Origin: Pirellulales bacterium
Lineage (GTDB): Bacteria > Planctomycetota > Planctomycetia > Pirellulales > JADZDJ01
Reading direction: 5' to 3'
DNA length: 41,484 bases
Assembly (NCBI GenBank): GCA_035656635.1
Contig: DASRSD010000135.1
Span: 1-41,484 of the forward strand
A model generated the notes under the pieces. It did no database searches and was not told where the DNA came from. It saw nothing but the letters and a program-made list of their open reading frames with translations. A program made the translations under genes and the position numbers. This document shows positions 1-6,862 of this stretch, one piece after another (position 1 is the first letter of the stretch; every line of letters starts with the position of its first letter).

Positions 1-81
1 CAACTGATGCGATCCAGCAGACTTTTCCATGCTCTCGCCACGATCAATCTTCCTAACGATGTCTTTATGTTCATCGGCCAT
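1..81 (-). CDS. Hypothetical protein, N-terminal fragment
   Basis: This is the first 27 codons of a minus-strand gene that continues beyond the left edge. It starts MADEHKDIVRKIDRGESMEK. A GGAG Shine-Dalgarno motif lies about 8 bases before the ATG on the minus strand, which supports the start. The visible part is charged and predicted helical, with no recognisable domain. It is divergent from the tail-fibre-like gene that starts at 243, so the 160 bases between them probably hold divergent promoters. Confidence 0.5.
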   Translation of the reverse strand, partial: MADEHKDIVRKIDRGESMEKSAGSHQL

Positions 82-242
82 GATTCTGACTCCAGTCGTC
101 TTTTAATTCTAATACCGCCACATATGTAATTGTAAGAACACGCGTATCAGCGTCAATGTGGCAGCCTGCCATTATACATCAACAAAACAAACGGCAAAAT
201 TGCTGTTTTCTCGGCCATTCTGGCCACAACACAAGGGATTTT

Positions 243-892
243 ATGTCTGCTCCGAATCGCGAACAATTCGCCAACAACGCATCGACAACGTTGGCATCTT
301 CCGCCAACACGTCCACTACATCGCTATCGCTGAGCGATGGCTCCAGCTTTCCGTCTACCGGCAATTTCCGCCTACTCGTCGGCACTGAAATCATGCTCGC
401 CACAGTCCGATCATCGAATACCGTAACGGTAATGCGCGGTCAGGAATCGACTACCGCCGCTTCGCACACCGGCGGCGATGACGTAACGCACGTATTGACC
501 AGCGGCGCTTTGCAACAAACTGGCGCGGATAACGTGCCGCTGTGGGGAGCCATGCCAGCGCTGAACACACTGAACGGTTTGAGCGCCAGCGATTTTACCG
601 TTGTCGATAGCTCTGTGGCTTCGTCGCTTTCAGATAGTGCTGGCGGCTTAGTGTTTACAAAGCCAGCGACGAGTGGCCTGGATCACTCAGTCGCTGTAAT
701 TATATCGCCCAGTGCGCCGTATTCGTACATCGCTGCCATTCAACTACTCATTCCATCGACCAGCGGCATTTCATCCGGCGGCATGACGCTGTACAAAGCA
801 TCTAGCGGCGAGCACTATGGGCTGGAAGTCGGGATGAACAATAATGTAAACGGCTACCAGTTCTGGAAGGTAGTCAAGTATAGCGAGATGCC
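243..892 (+). pseudogene. Phage tail-fibre-like protein, 5' part, split by a transposon
   Basis: The frame begins MSAPNREQFANNASTTLAS and soon reaches segments such as SFPSTGNFRLLVGTEIML and VMRGQESTTAASH. That pattern is common in phage tail-fibre or tail-tip proteins: a short beta strand, a 'value at this position' motif and an R-G-Q-E-x-T-T-A turn. An in-frame start 29 codons upstream exists, but the ATG at 243 is where family-like sequence begins. The frame is broken at 892 by the transposon. Its continuation is at 4185-4440 in the same register once one 8-bp target copy is removed. Reading on into the transposon only gives a short nonsense tail to 923. The exact tail role is inferred from composition and motif, so the family call is moderate. 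Confidence 0.7.
885..892. repeat. Left target-site duplication GAGATGCC
   Basis: The 8-bp sequence GAGATGCC directly precedes the left terminal inverted repeat. It recurs directly after the right one at 4177-4184. Eight to nine bases is the usual duplication length for IS1-family elements. Confidence 0.9.
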
Positions 893-913
893 GGTAGTGG
901 GTCAGTTTGAAAT
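893..913 (+). repeat. Left terminal inverted repeat
   Basis: This 21-bp repeat begins GGTAGTGGGTCAG. It matches the reverse complement of 4156-4176 at 20 of 21 positions, with T or C at position 3. It also encodes the last residues (I-S-N) and the stop codon of the transposase. Confidence 0.9.
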
Positions 914-1786
914 CTGTTTTTGACGCGGACGGTATTTGCCGCGTTTTTTCGCGACAATCAAAGGCAGCAAATCGACCATTTCCTCAATTGACCACTTATG
1001 GTCTGAAACGCCCGCTTTCATCGCTGGCGTGCTGCGGAGCGTTTGGTGAATCCGCACGAAGTTATGGTACATGAACATGATGGCGATGCTGTAGGCCAGC
1101 ATGTCGGCCTTTTTGGAAAAAGCGTTTACTAATCGCGTGAATCTCCGATTGTTCATTCTGATATTCAGATTCTGACGTTCCGCGTAACTCGTCGAAACGA
1201 AGTCCGGATCAGGATTGCCCATAACGGCATGTTTCTTCGCGCCTAAGCACTTCGCTGGCGAATACCTAGTGTCCGGTTTCTCGTCTGGCTTGCCGTAGAC
1301 TTTAATGAGCATGGCATAGTCAATCTTGCTGCCGAAATAGTTTTCGACCGCATCCAAGTAGACGCGATTGCCGTCCGTGGTCAACTGCACGCGGTTTGCC
1401 AACCGTTCCACAACGGTGGACATAAACATGTAAGCATTGGCCGAATCGCGGGAGCCAAGCTGCCACGCGAAAAGCAATTTCGTGTCGGCACAAAGTGCCG
1501 TCCAAGTCCACATACTGCCGACGCCCGGCTCGCCCTTCATTTCATCCGGCACGTTCTTGTCTTTGCAGTAACAGAAGTTCCAGATTTCGTCGCACTCAAC
1601 TCGTTTGCAATGCAGGTTGCGAAACGCTTGGTGTTGGAATTCCAAGCAGGCTTCACCCAGTTCGCGGGTTAGCTTTTGGATCGTGTTCTTGGAAATGCCG
1701 GTAATCCGCACAGTTGCCCGAATCGAGCAACCATCGACTAGGCAGCGAATCACGGCACAACGCTGTTCTTTGGTGAGTTGTTTCAT
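902..1786 (-). CDS. IS1-family transposase (single ORF)
   Basis: The 294-residue DDE transposase cuts and joins the ends of the surrounding element. The N-terminal ~50 residues form a helix-turn-helix-like segment (SIRATVRITGISKNTIQKL) suited to binding the terminal repeats. Candidate catalytic acidic residues lie in CDEIWNF, TTDGNRVY and SYAERQNL, in the order D-D-E. The C-terminal RRFTRLVNAFSKK and YHNFVRIHQTL motifs are typical of the long single-frame IS1 subgroup, which needs no ribosomal frameshift. The frame is intact from the ATG at 1786, and its stop lies in the left terminal repeat. It is divergent from the passenger genes. Family assignment is confident; activity is not proven. Confidence 0.9.
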   Translation of the reverse strand: MKQLTKEQRCAVIRCLVDGCSIRATVRITGISKNTIQKLTRELGEACLEFQHQAFRNLHCKRVECDEIWNFCYCKDKNVPDEMKGEPGVGSMWTWTALCADTKLLFAWQLGSRDSANAYMFMSTVVERLANRVQLTTDGNRVYLDAVENYFGSKIDYAMLIKVYGKPDEKPDTRYSPAKCLGAKKHAVMGNPDPDFVSTSYAERQNLNIRMNNRRFTRLVNAFSKKADMLAYSIAIMFMYHNFVRIHQTLRSTPAMKAGVSDHKWSIEEMVDLLPLIVAKKRGKYRPRQKQISN

Positions 1787-1927
1787 GCCATCATTATGCT
1801 TGAGCGGTCAAGGTTTGTCAAGAACATTTTATGACTTTATCATATAGTCCTATTGCATCAAAAACCGATAGATGGTATGCTGGTTATTGTGGCAAGGAAA
1901 GCCCCTTTCGGATTTTCGGAGCATGCA

Positions 1928-3055
1928 ATGGCGAAATCCCCCGGCGACTTTATTAGTGAAGAATTGGCGGCGCGTGATTGGACTCAAACCGATCTGGCCA
2001 TCATCCTCAAAAAGCCGCTTCCAACGGTTAATCGGATATTGCTCGGCAAGCATGCGATCCTGCCGGAAATGGCGATCGCGCTTGGGGAGGCATTCGGTAA
2101 TGGGGCGGATATTTGGACGCAACGTGAAGCAACATATCGTCTTTCTCTTGCCGAACCGGCGGCGGATGATGAGGTAAGGCGGCGTGCGCGATTGTTTAAT
2201 CTCGCACCGATAAAAGAAATGATGCGCAGGGGGTGGATTAGCTCGACTGACGAGACGGAAAAACTAGAAAAAGAGCTATGCAGTTTTTTTGGAGTGACTT
2301 CCTTAGATAATGATCCATCGATTGGTGCTGTTACCCGAAGATCAACCGGCGACGAACCACTTACCCCAAGTCAGCGAGCGTGGTGCTACCGCGTCCGTCA
2401 GCTTGCATCTGCGCAGGCTGTGCCGCAATACAACTCCGAACGGATTGAGGAATGCAAGCGCGCGCTTCGCAAAGTAGCAGCCTTTCCACAGGAAACTCAC
2501 AAAGTGCCAGCCATCTTGGCATCATTTGGAATTCGCTTTGTCATCGTCGAACCTTTAACTGGGACAAAAGTTGATGGAGTAGCTCTCTGGATTGACGATT
2601 CGCCAGCGATCGGTCTCTCCTGTAGGCTGGATCGGTTTGATTCTTTTTGGTTTACACTTGGCCATGAACTTACGCACGTCGAAAATCATGACGAAGCACC
2701 TTTGGATAGCGAACTGTCGGCAGAGACAGCAGCGGACGACATTGAATCGCTACAGTCAGTTAAACCTGCAATGGAGCGCAAAGCTGATGCCGGCGCTGCG
2801 GCAATGCTTATTCCGCCAGCAGAAATCAACTCGTTCATCAAGCGAGTGGGTCCGCTATATTCCAAAATAAAGATTGTTCAGTTTGCAAACAGGATTAAGA
2901 TTCATCCGGCGATTGTCGTCGGTCAATTACAGCATCGTGGCGAGATTGGCTATCATGCCAACCGTGAAATGCTCGCCAAGGTGAAAAACTACATTCTCCC
3001 TACTGCAATCACGGACGGCTGGGGAAACACAATTGATCCACGGAGTCTTGCATGA
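1928..3055 (+). CDS. HTH (HigA-like) plus ImmA/IrrE metallopeptidase protein
   Basis: The 375-residue protein begins with a HigA-type helix-turn-helix (about residues 5-65: SPGDFISEELAARDWTQ, then PLPTVNRILLGK). It ends in a COG2856 ImmA/IrrE-like zinc peptidase domain with the motif LGHELTH near residue 246. In this family the peptidase usually cleaves a repressor or the protein itself acts as an antitoxin-like regulator. The ATG at 1928 is chosen because the HTH begins there and a GGAG lies 7 bases upstream; longer frames back to 1853 use TTG. No separate HigB-like toxin precedes it. Its TGA overlaps the ATG of the next gene, so the two are translationally coupled. This is the main passenger of the transposon. 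Confidence 0.85.
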   Translation: MAKSPGDFISEELAARDWTQTDLAIILKKPLPTVNRILLGKHAILPEMAIALGEAFGNGADIWTQREATYRLSLAEPAADDEVRRRARLFNLAPIKEMMRRGWISSTDETEKLEKELCSFFGVTSLDNDPSIGAVTRRSTGDEPLTPSQRAWCYRVRQLASAQAVPQYNSERIEECKRALRKVAAFPQETHKVPAILASFGIRFVIVEPLTGTKVDGVALWIDDSPAIGLSCRLDRFDSFWFTLGHELTHVENHDEAPLDSELSAETAADDIESLQSVKPAMERKADAGAAAMLIPPAEINSFIKRVGPLYSKIKIVQFANRIKIHPAIVVGQLQHRGEIGYHANREMLAKVKNYILPTAITDGWGNTIDPRSLA

Positions 3056-3585
3056 TTTCCCATCCGAAGAAGCCGCGTGGCATGTCGAAGCGCACGCGGG
3101 ATTTACTGGCAATCGTTGATGACTATTCCAAATCGACCGGAGATTTAGAGCCAAATCTCTACAAGGTTGCAAAATTGGCCATTGAATCTGGCCAGATGGG
3201 ACAGCCGAAGGTCGATCCTGTCCGCGTTGCGGCCAGAATTTTAGCGACTGCTTGCCGGCAGGATTATGTAGAGGATGAAAATGGCGAACCTGTTCGGCGT
3301 CGGCACGCCATTAAAATCGAAGCCGGAGCCGAACAATTGACGCTCTGGCCGAAGATGGAAAACATGACGCCTGGAAAGTTCAGGGTGTCGCTCACTTCGA
3401 GAAGAAACGGCACAGTCCAAGATTCTTTGCAGACCGAGCGGGACCGCAGATATTTTAACAAGCACTACAATCCGGGCGATCCAATTGAGATCGAGTGGAA
3501 TTTGACGGCTGACATTGAGGAACACTTCATGCCGACCGATTATCCAGACACACCGCCAGAACAAGATGGTCAGCCGGAAGAATGA
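3052..3585 (+). CDS. Partner protein of the HTH-ImmA/IrrE gene, unknown function
   Basis: The 177-residue protein starts at an ATG overlapping the previous stop (ATGA), a strong sign that the two work together. The N-terminal ~75 residues look helical (TRDLLAIVDDYSKSTGD, VAARILATACRQDYVEDENG). The middle reads as beta-rich (HAIKIEAGAEQLTLWPKM). The C-terminal part, with YNPGDPIEIEWNLTADIEE, resembles mobile-element proteins of unknown function that I have a vague memory of but cannot name. There are no catalytic motifs, signal peptide or membrane segments. It could be a substrate or target of the peptidase, or a toxin held by the HTH protein; neither is shown by the sequence. Its end overlaps the convergent H1-like gene by 16 bases. 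Confidence 0.75.
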   Translation: MISHPKKPRGMSKRTRDLLAIVDDYSKSTGDLEPNLYKVAKLAIESGQMGQPKVDPVRVAARILATACRQDYVEDENGEPVRRRHAIKIEAGAEQLTLWPKMENMTPGKFRVSLTSRRNGTVQDSLQTERDRRYFNKHYNPGDPIEIEWNLTADIEEHFMPTDYPDTPPEQDGQPEE

Positions 3586-3824
3586 CCCCATCGTTTTGCA
3601 GCGGCTTTTTTAGCAATCGCCTTCCGCCTCGTGGCGGATAGGCTTGCCGCCCTTGCTTTTCCGCCTTTTAATCCGCCAAGCTTCCCTAGCGCCACTGCCG
3701 CCGGGTTTTTTTCTGGCTCTGGTTTGCGTTTAGTCGCCGGCTCAGCATCCGGCACGATCTTGTCCAGAACGGACCGCGCTAGCTGCTGGGTGTCTTTCTG
3801 CGGCTTGCTTGAGCGTTTAGGCAT
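3570..3824 (-). CDS. Small basic histone H1-like protein
   Basis: The 84-residue protein is very rich in lysine and alanine. It has an N-terminal charged, proline-containing stretch and a C-terminal block with NPAAVALGKLGGLKGGKARA followed by SATRRKAIAKKAAAKRWG. Glycine-lysine blocks of this kind occur in small DNA-associated proteins often carried by mobile elements. The M at 3824 is preferred over the frame start at 3869 because composition changes there, although no clear Shine-Dalgarno is seen. It converges on and slightly overlaps the preceding gene. A role in DNA binding or compaction is inferred from charge only. Confidence 0.65.
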   Translation of the reverse strand: MPKRSSKPQKDTQQLARSVLDKIVPDAEPATKRKPEPEKNPAAVALGKLGGLKGGKARAASLSATRRKAIAKKAAAKRWGHSSG

Positions 3825-3876
3825 ACCGGAAGTATACGCCCGCTCTACAGTCTTGCAAGGCTGATCCATCGCTCTC

Positions 3877-3885
3877 TGCTATAAT
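3877..3885 (+). promoter_or_regulatory. Extended -10 promoter, probably leaderless transcript
   Basis: TGC-TATAAT forms a perfect extended -10 element ending 6 bases before the ATG at 3892. A transcription start at or next to the ATG would give a leaderless mRNA. No Shine-Dalgarno fits in the gap. This is a sequence match only. Confidence 0.5.
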
Positions 3886-3891
3886 GCCGCC

Positions 3892-4167
3892 ATGTTTTTT
3901 GAATCCTTGTTTTATCTGCTGTCCAAGGTTGGGATCACGCGCCCTAGCAGACTTCCCTATCTGTTCTATGTCCTAATGGGCCTATGTGTCGCTTGTGTTG
4001 GATTTAGCAATGGGCGTTGGGGGCTATACATCTTTGCCGGAATTAGTGCAGCGGCCATTCTGTCGCTTCAGTGGAGCATCTTTCTGACATTCATTTGGCC
4101 TCGCATCCGCTATGGGCGAGCGGGAAAACCACCAAATGAACCAAGCAGCGAGCCAATTTCAAACTGA
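3892..4167 (+). CDS. Small two-helix membrane protein of the transposon
   Basis: The 91-residue protein has two hydrophobic segments, about residues 22-40 (LPYLFYVLMGLCVACVGF) and 45-70 (LYIFAGISAAAILSLQW and following). It ends in a polar basic, proline-containing tail. No family is recognised. The last codons and stop (I-S-N-TGA) lie inside the right terminal inverted repeat, so the gene is a built-in part of the element. It could anchor or export something, or act as a small toxin-like membrane protein, but nothing shows this directly. Confidence 0.65.
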   Translation: MFFESLFYLLSKVGITRPSRLPYLFYVLMGLCVACVGFSNGRWGLYIFAGISAAAILSLQWSIFLTFIWPRIRYGRAGKPPNEPSSEPISN

Positions 4168-4176
4168 CCCACTGCC
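4156..4176 (-). repeat. Right terminal inverted repeat
   Basis: This is the inverted copy of 893-913, with core ATTTCAAACTGACCCAC. It contains the stop codon of the membrane-protein gene. The target duplication follows it directly. Confidence 0.9.
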
Positions 4177-4184
4177 GAGATGCC
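4177..4184. repeat. Right target-site duplication GAGATGCC
   Basis: This exact copy of 885-892 directly follows the right terminal repeat. Removing the element plus one copy rejoins the tail-fibre-like frame. Confidence 0.9.
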
Positions 4185-4440
4185 ATCGCCATTGATTACC
4201 GGTGTTGCGTCCGGTGAGTTAGGCTACTTCGCGTCAGTTTTGTGGATGAAAGTTTAGGACGACAATACGAATGTCAATTTCTACCTGGGTGTTGATGGCA
4301 GCAACTGGATTCTAGTTGCCAGTGAAGGGCGGACTGCCGGATTCGGTCACGCGCTGGATAGCGTTGGGCTGTACCTGAACAACAACGGCAATGACAATGC
4401 GGCGCTTTTAAGAGCGGTGCATTTCAGTCGGGCGAGCTAG
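4185..4440 (+). pseudogene. Tail-fibre-like protein, 3' part, with an internal amber codon
   Basis: Joined to the frame ending at 892, this segment continues E-M-P-S-P-L-I-T-G-V-A and so on in the same register. It then meets TAG at 4255-4257. Past that stop, still in frame, it encodes NVNFYLGVDGSNWILVASEG, then GFGHALDSVGLYLNNNG, ending at TAG 4438-4440. The downstream text is clearly protein-like and matches the style of the 5' part. The amber is therefore probably a point mutation acquired after the gene stopped being needed, though suppression cannot be excluded. Confidence 0.7.
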
Positions 4441-4562
4441 GCTTTGACCGAAATCACCCTGGAAAAAGCAACGGAACCGTTACAGCTTGATCCCCCTATT
4501 GCAATGCCGAATTCCCGATGAAAAAATAGTAGGTCGGGAGCATTAACAACAAAGGGTGACAC

Positions 4563-4811
4563 ATGATCGAACGGGGTAGCTTCGTTGCCATTATGCCAAG
4601 TGAGTCGTCGCCAGCGGCGGACGTTTTGGAAATCGCTTCCGTTCTGCTTGCCGGAAACGTTTACGTGCAACTGATTGACGGTCGCATGTTCGCTTCGACT
4701 GGCGGCAAGGCGCTGAACACTAGCAAGGTGTCGTACATCGTGCCAGCCACGGAAGAACACCGGACGGCATTGCGAGAGAAGAATATCGTTGTAGCAGAGG
4801 CGACACTTTGA
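4563..4811 (+). CDS. Small protein, first of a tandem paralogous pair
   Basis: The 82-residue protein starts MIERGSFVAIMPSESSPAAD. It is closely related to the next gene, sharing GxFVAIMPxESxPAxDVLEI, a NVYxQLxDGR strand and a YIxPATxEHRxAL end. The alternating hydrophobic pattern suggests a small beta-barrel or SH3-like fold, but no named family is recognised. A weak AAAGGG lies 6 bases before the ATG. Its stop overlaps the TTG start of the next gene, so the two are probably co-translated. Position just after the tail-fibre-like gene suggests a phage-element accessory gene. Confidence 0.75.
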   Translation: MIERGSFVAIMPSESSPAADVLEIASVLLAGNVYVQLIDGRMFASTGGKALNTSKVSYIVPATEEHRTALREKNIVVAEATL

Positions 4812-5074
4812 CTACTTTCGGCGACCGCATGTTTTCTCATCTTAAACCCGGCGATTTTGTGGCCATCATGCCGCACGAATCCGCGCCGGCGAGTGACGTA
4901 CTAGAGATTATGCCCGTGTCGAATGCTGGCAACGTCTACATTCAGCTAGTTGACGGGCGCTACTATTCAACCCTCGGCGGCAAATCGCTGTTGGCGAAGC
5001 AAATCACTTACATCATGCCAGCCACCGACGAGCATCGAGCGGCGCTAAAAGCCAATCAGCCAAGATCGGCATAG
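4808..5074 (+). CDS. Small protein, second of a tandem paralogous pair
   Basis: The 88-residue protein can start at TTG 4808, overlapping the previous stop, or at ATG 4829 (MFSHLKPGDFVAIMP). It is about half identical to its upstream neighbour across the whole core, so the pair arose by tandem duplication. It has the same predicted beta-rich fold with no catalytic motifs. It ends at a strong stem-loop at 5083-5107. Function is unknown. Confidence 0.7.
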   Translation: MTTFGDRMFSHLKPGDFVAIMPHESAPASDVLEIMPVSNAGNVYIQLVDGRYYSTLGGKSLLAKQITYIMPATDEHRAALKANQPRSA

Positions 5075-5082
5075 AAACGAAA

Positions 5083-5107
5083 ACGGCCCCGCTCGCTACG
5101 GGGCCGT
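5083..5107. terminator. Stem-loop terminator
   Basis: A 9-bp perfect stem (ACGGCCCCG / CGGGGCCGT) closes a 7-base loop just after the stop of the second small gene. On the plus strand the tail after the stem is weak in T. On the minus strand the stem is followed by a T-rich run. It may therefore also end transcription of the small minus-strand frame to its right. Confidence 0.6.
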
Positions 5108-5137
5108 TGTGGCATCGGGACCAATGCTAGCACGCTT

Positions 5138-5236
5138 TCATCGTGATGGCATGGATGGCTTAATAGGCCGTTGTGGCGGAGCCGGTTTTGGTTGTGGCTT
5201 CGGTTGTGGTTGTGTTGGCATTTCCATTTTCTCCAT
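5138..5236 (-). CDS. Possible 32-residue proline-rich peptide
   Basis: The minus strand encodes MEKMEMPTQPQPKPQPKPAP and then ends RPIKPSMPSR before TGA. The Q-P-K-P repeat is regular. The plus-strand frame across the same bases is glycine-cysteine rich and looks like its shadow. The terminator-like hairpin just downstream (5083-5107) has its T-run on this strand. There is no clear Shine-Dalgarno. Proline-rich short peptides occur in phage-like islands, but this one may also be chance. Confidence 0.3.
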   Translation of the reverse strand: MEKMEMPTQPQPKPQPKPAPPQRPIKPSMPSR

Positions 5237-5302
5237 TTTTAAGTTGCCCGACTCTGATGTTACTGATTTTTTGCCACTCCGCCAATATGGTAGAATTAAA
5301 GT

Positions 5303-5449
5303 ATGGACGATGATGAGCTAGTGACACTGATTTCTGCGAACGTGACCAGTGAGCCGGATGGCGCGTACGATGGTATTGGCAAATGGATCGCGGTTGTCAT
5401 TCTTGCTGTGTGCGTGTTCGCCGCTGTTGCGAGCTTCTTTGCACGCTAG
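5303..5449 (+). CDS. Small single-helix membrane protein
   Basis: This short frame encodes 48 residues starting MDDDELVTLISANVTSEPDG. One hydrophobic helix follows (WIAVVILAVCVFAAVASFFA), ending in an arginine. An acidic N-terminus plus one membrane helix is a layout seen in small holin-like or membrane-anchored phage proteins. The start has only a weak purine-rich leader. No homology is claimed. Confidence 0.45.
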   Translation: MDDDELVTLISANVTSEPDGAYDGIGKWIAVVILAVCVFAAVASFFAR

Positions 5450-5581
5450 AAACGTCTGCGGAGTGATTGAACGCGTTCCGGTATCCGATCAGAAATTCGT
5501 ATCGCGTGGAAAGGGCAGCGCTTTCCGTGCCAATCAGGGGTCTCGTTTCGGCGAGCGAATTTGACCCAGCACCCATTACTC

Positions 5582-6178
5582 TCACCACGCGCCACGTAGC
5601 ACAGCATAGACTGTTGGCCGACTCACTTGGCACGTTCGCGAAATGCTGCTGATTGATTCGCCCGCTCTGTGCAGTTTGCGAATCGCTGTGCTCTTGTCGG
5701 CAACGGCTTTCGTTTGCGTGCCGACTTCACGGCCGCCCCAAGTCTTGCCGTTCGCGCGTGCTGCCGCTTGACCAGCAAGTACACGTTCCGCACGGCATTC
5801 GGTCTCAAACTGCGCTACACTTGCAAGCATATTGGCCAACATTCTGCCAGCCGGCGTACTGAGGTCGATTCCTTCACGCAACGAAACCAAGTTGATTGAA
5901 CGGTGTTGTAAATCGTGGAATAATGCTGTTAGTCCGCGTGCGGTACGTCCGAGCCGATCCAAACGCCATACAACAATCGCGGCCACTTCGCCAAGTTCAA
6001 TAGCCGATTGCAAGCGTTGCCATCCTGGCCTATCCATCGTTTTACCAGTGAACTTGTCACGATACCAAACGACTGGCAGCGTTTGGGCAGTGGCCCAACG
6101 CTCTAAATCGGGTAGCTGCGAGCGATGGTCCTGGCGTCTACTGCTAACACGTACATAAATTGCAACGTGACGTTTCAT
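5582..6178 (-). CDS. Serine recombinase (resolvase/invertase family)
   Basis: The ~198-residue protein catalyses site-specific DNA strand exchange through a serine. The catalytic serine sits in the N-terminal YVRVSSRRQ motif. The conserved VWRLDRLGRTARGL block, the ISLREGIDLSTPAGRM-type block and the E-rich helix (FETECRAERVLAGQAAARANG) follow in the usual order. A C-terminal helix-turn-helix (SISSISRTCQVSRPTVYAVL) ends the protein. The ATG at 6178 is chosen over the longer frame because MKRHVAIYVRVS is the family start and AGGAG lies 8 bases upstream. It is divergent from the gene at 6328. It may resolve dimers of the element or invert or excise DNA; its sites are not evident. Confidence 0.9.
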   Translation of the reverse strand: MKRHVAIYVRVSSRRQDHRSQLPDLERWATAQTLPVVWYRDKFTGKTMDRPGWQRLQSAIELGEVAAIVVWRLDRLGRTARGLTALFHDLQHRSINLVSLREGIDLSTPAGRMLANMLASVAQFETECRAERVLAGQAAARANGKTWGGREVGTQTKAVADKSTAIRKLHRAGESISSISRTCQVSRPTVYAVLRGAW

Positions 6179-6327
6179 GGTGATTGCTCCTACTTCAAGC
6201 ATGGTCCACAATCCGCCGATTGTCAAACTTGATTTATAGACGGAAGTAGACAATTCGGCGTTGTCGTAAGTCGCTTATTTGCGTGGCCAACAGCCACGAT
6301 TCACAGTGAGGGTTCAAGTTTTACAAT

Positions 6328-6762
6328 ATGGGCGTGGAAAGTTGGCAAGTGTGCGAAATCGTCAACGCGGACGGCTTGCCCGTGCGCGTGATACCGCTGC
6401 GCATCGGCGATGAGTTGCCTGCGCTGGAGCCGGGCGAGTCTCTAAGCTGGTTAGCCGCTGCGTGTCTGATAAGCGGCAATGCGGCCCGCCGGCTAGCGAG
6501 TGAGCGTTTGAAGATGATCGGCCGTTGGAATGATGGCCAGCCGGAATGGCTGCGTCAGCGCGTGCCGAGTGGTACGGGCAAACAGCCGCCCCGACCAGTC
6601 TATCGGCAGTGCGCCGGCGGCGTGCAGCGGTTCCCGTCGATCCGTTTGGCGGCAAAATCAGCCTGCAAATCTAGGCGATGGTTGCACTTGCGACTGATTG
6701 ACGGTTTTGCCGATTGTGACGGTTGTACTTGGCATGACGATTTTGACGGCGAAACCGCATAA
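6328..6762 (+). CDS. Hypothetical protein of the element
   Basis: The 144-residue frame starts MGVESWQVCEIVNADGLPV. The first ~85 residues are ordinary globular sequence with a possible helix-turn-helix-like stretch (SLSWLAAACLISGNAARRLA). The last third is arginine- and cysteine-containing (FADCDGCTWHDD). No family is recognised. A TACAAT -10-like sequence directly abuts the ATG. It is the last gene before the repeat array at 6863-7282, so a link with replication control is possible but not shown. Confidence 0.5.
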   Translation: MGVESWQVCEIVNADGLPVRVIPLRIGDELPALEPGESLSWLAAACLISGNAARRLASERLKMIGRWNDGQPEWLRQRVPSGTGKQPPRPVYRQCAGGVQRFPSIRLAAKSACKSRRWLHLRLIDGFADCDGCTWHDDFDGETA

Positions 6763-6862
6763 CCGGTGTTAGTGAACGGGCGTTCAACCGCGCGAGGCAC
6801 AGTGCGCGCAGAAGTGAGATTTGCGAATTCTGACAGATTCCCTACGCGTTGATCGCTGTCAC

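Larger units (their letters stand above)
893..4176. mobile_element. IS1-family transposon with four passenger genes (3,284 bp)
   Basis: The element is bounded by 21-bp terminal inverted repeats at 893-913 and 4156-4176 with one mismatch; the shared core is GTGGGTCAGTTTGAAAT. An exact 8-bp target duplication flanks it. It holds an IS1-type DDE transposase at the left end, then an HTH-ImmA/IrrE gene, a partner gene, an H1-like gene and a membrane-protein gene. The membrane gene ends inside the right repeat. Most IS1 elements are under 1.2 kb and carry only a transposase, so the 2.3 kb of cargo is unusual. Intact ends and an exact target duplication suggest fairly recent insertion. It interrupts the tail-fibre-like gene. 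Confidence 0.92.

Noticed and set aside
5109-5321. Plus-strand glycine-cysteine-rich 70-residue frame
   Set aside because: It mirrors the Q-P-K-P repeat of the minus strand and has no start signal; its end overlaps the better 48-residue membrane frame.
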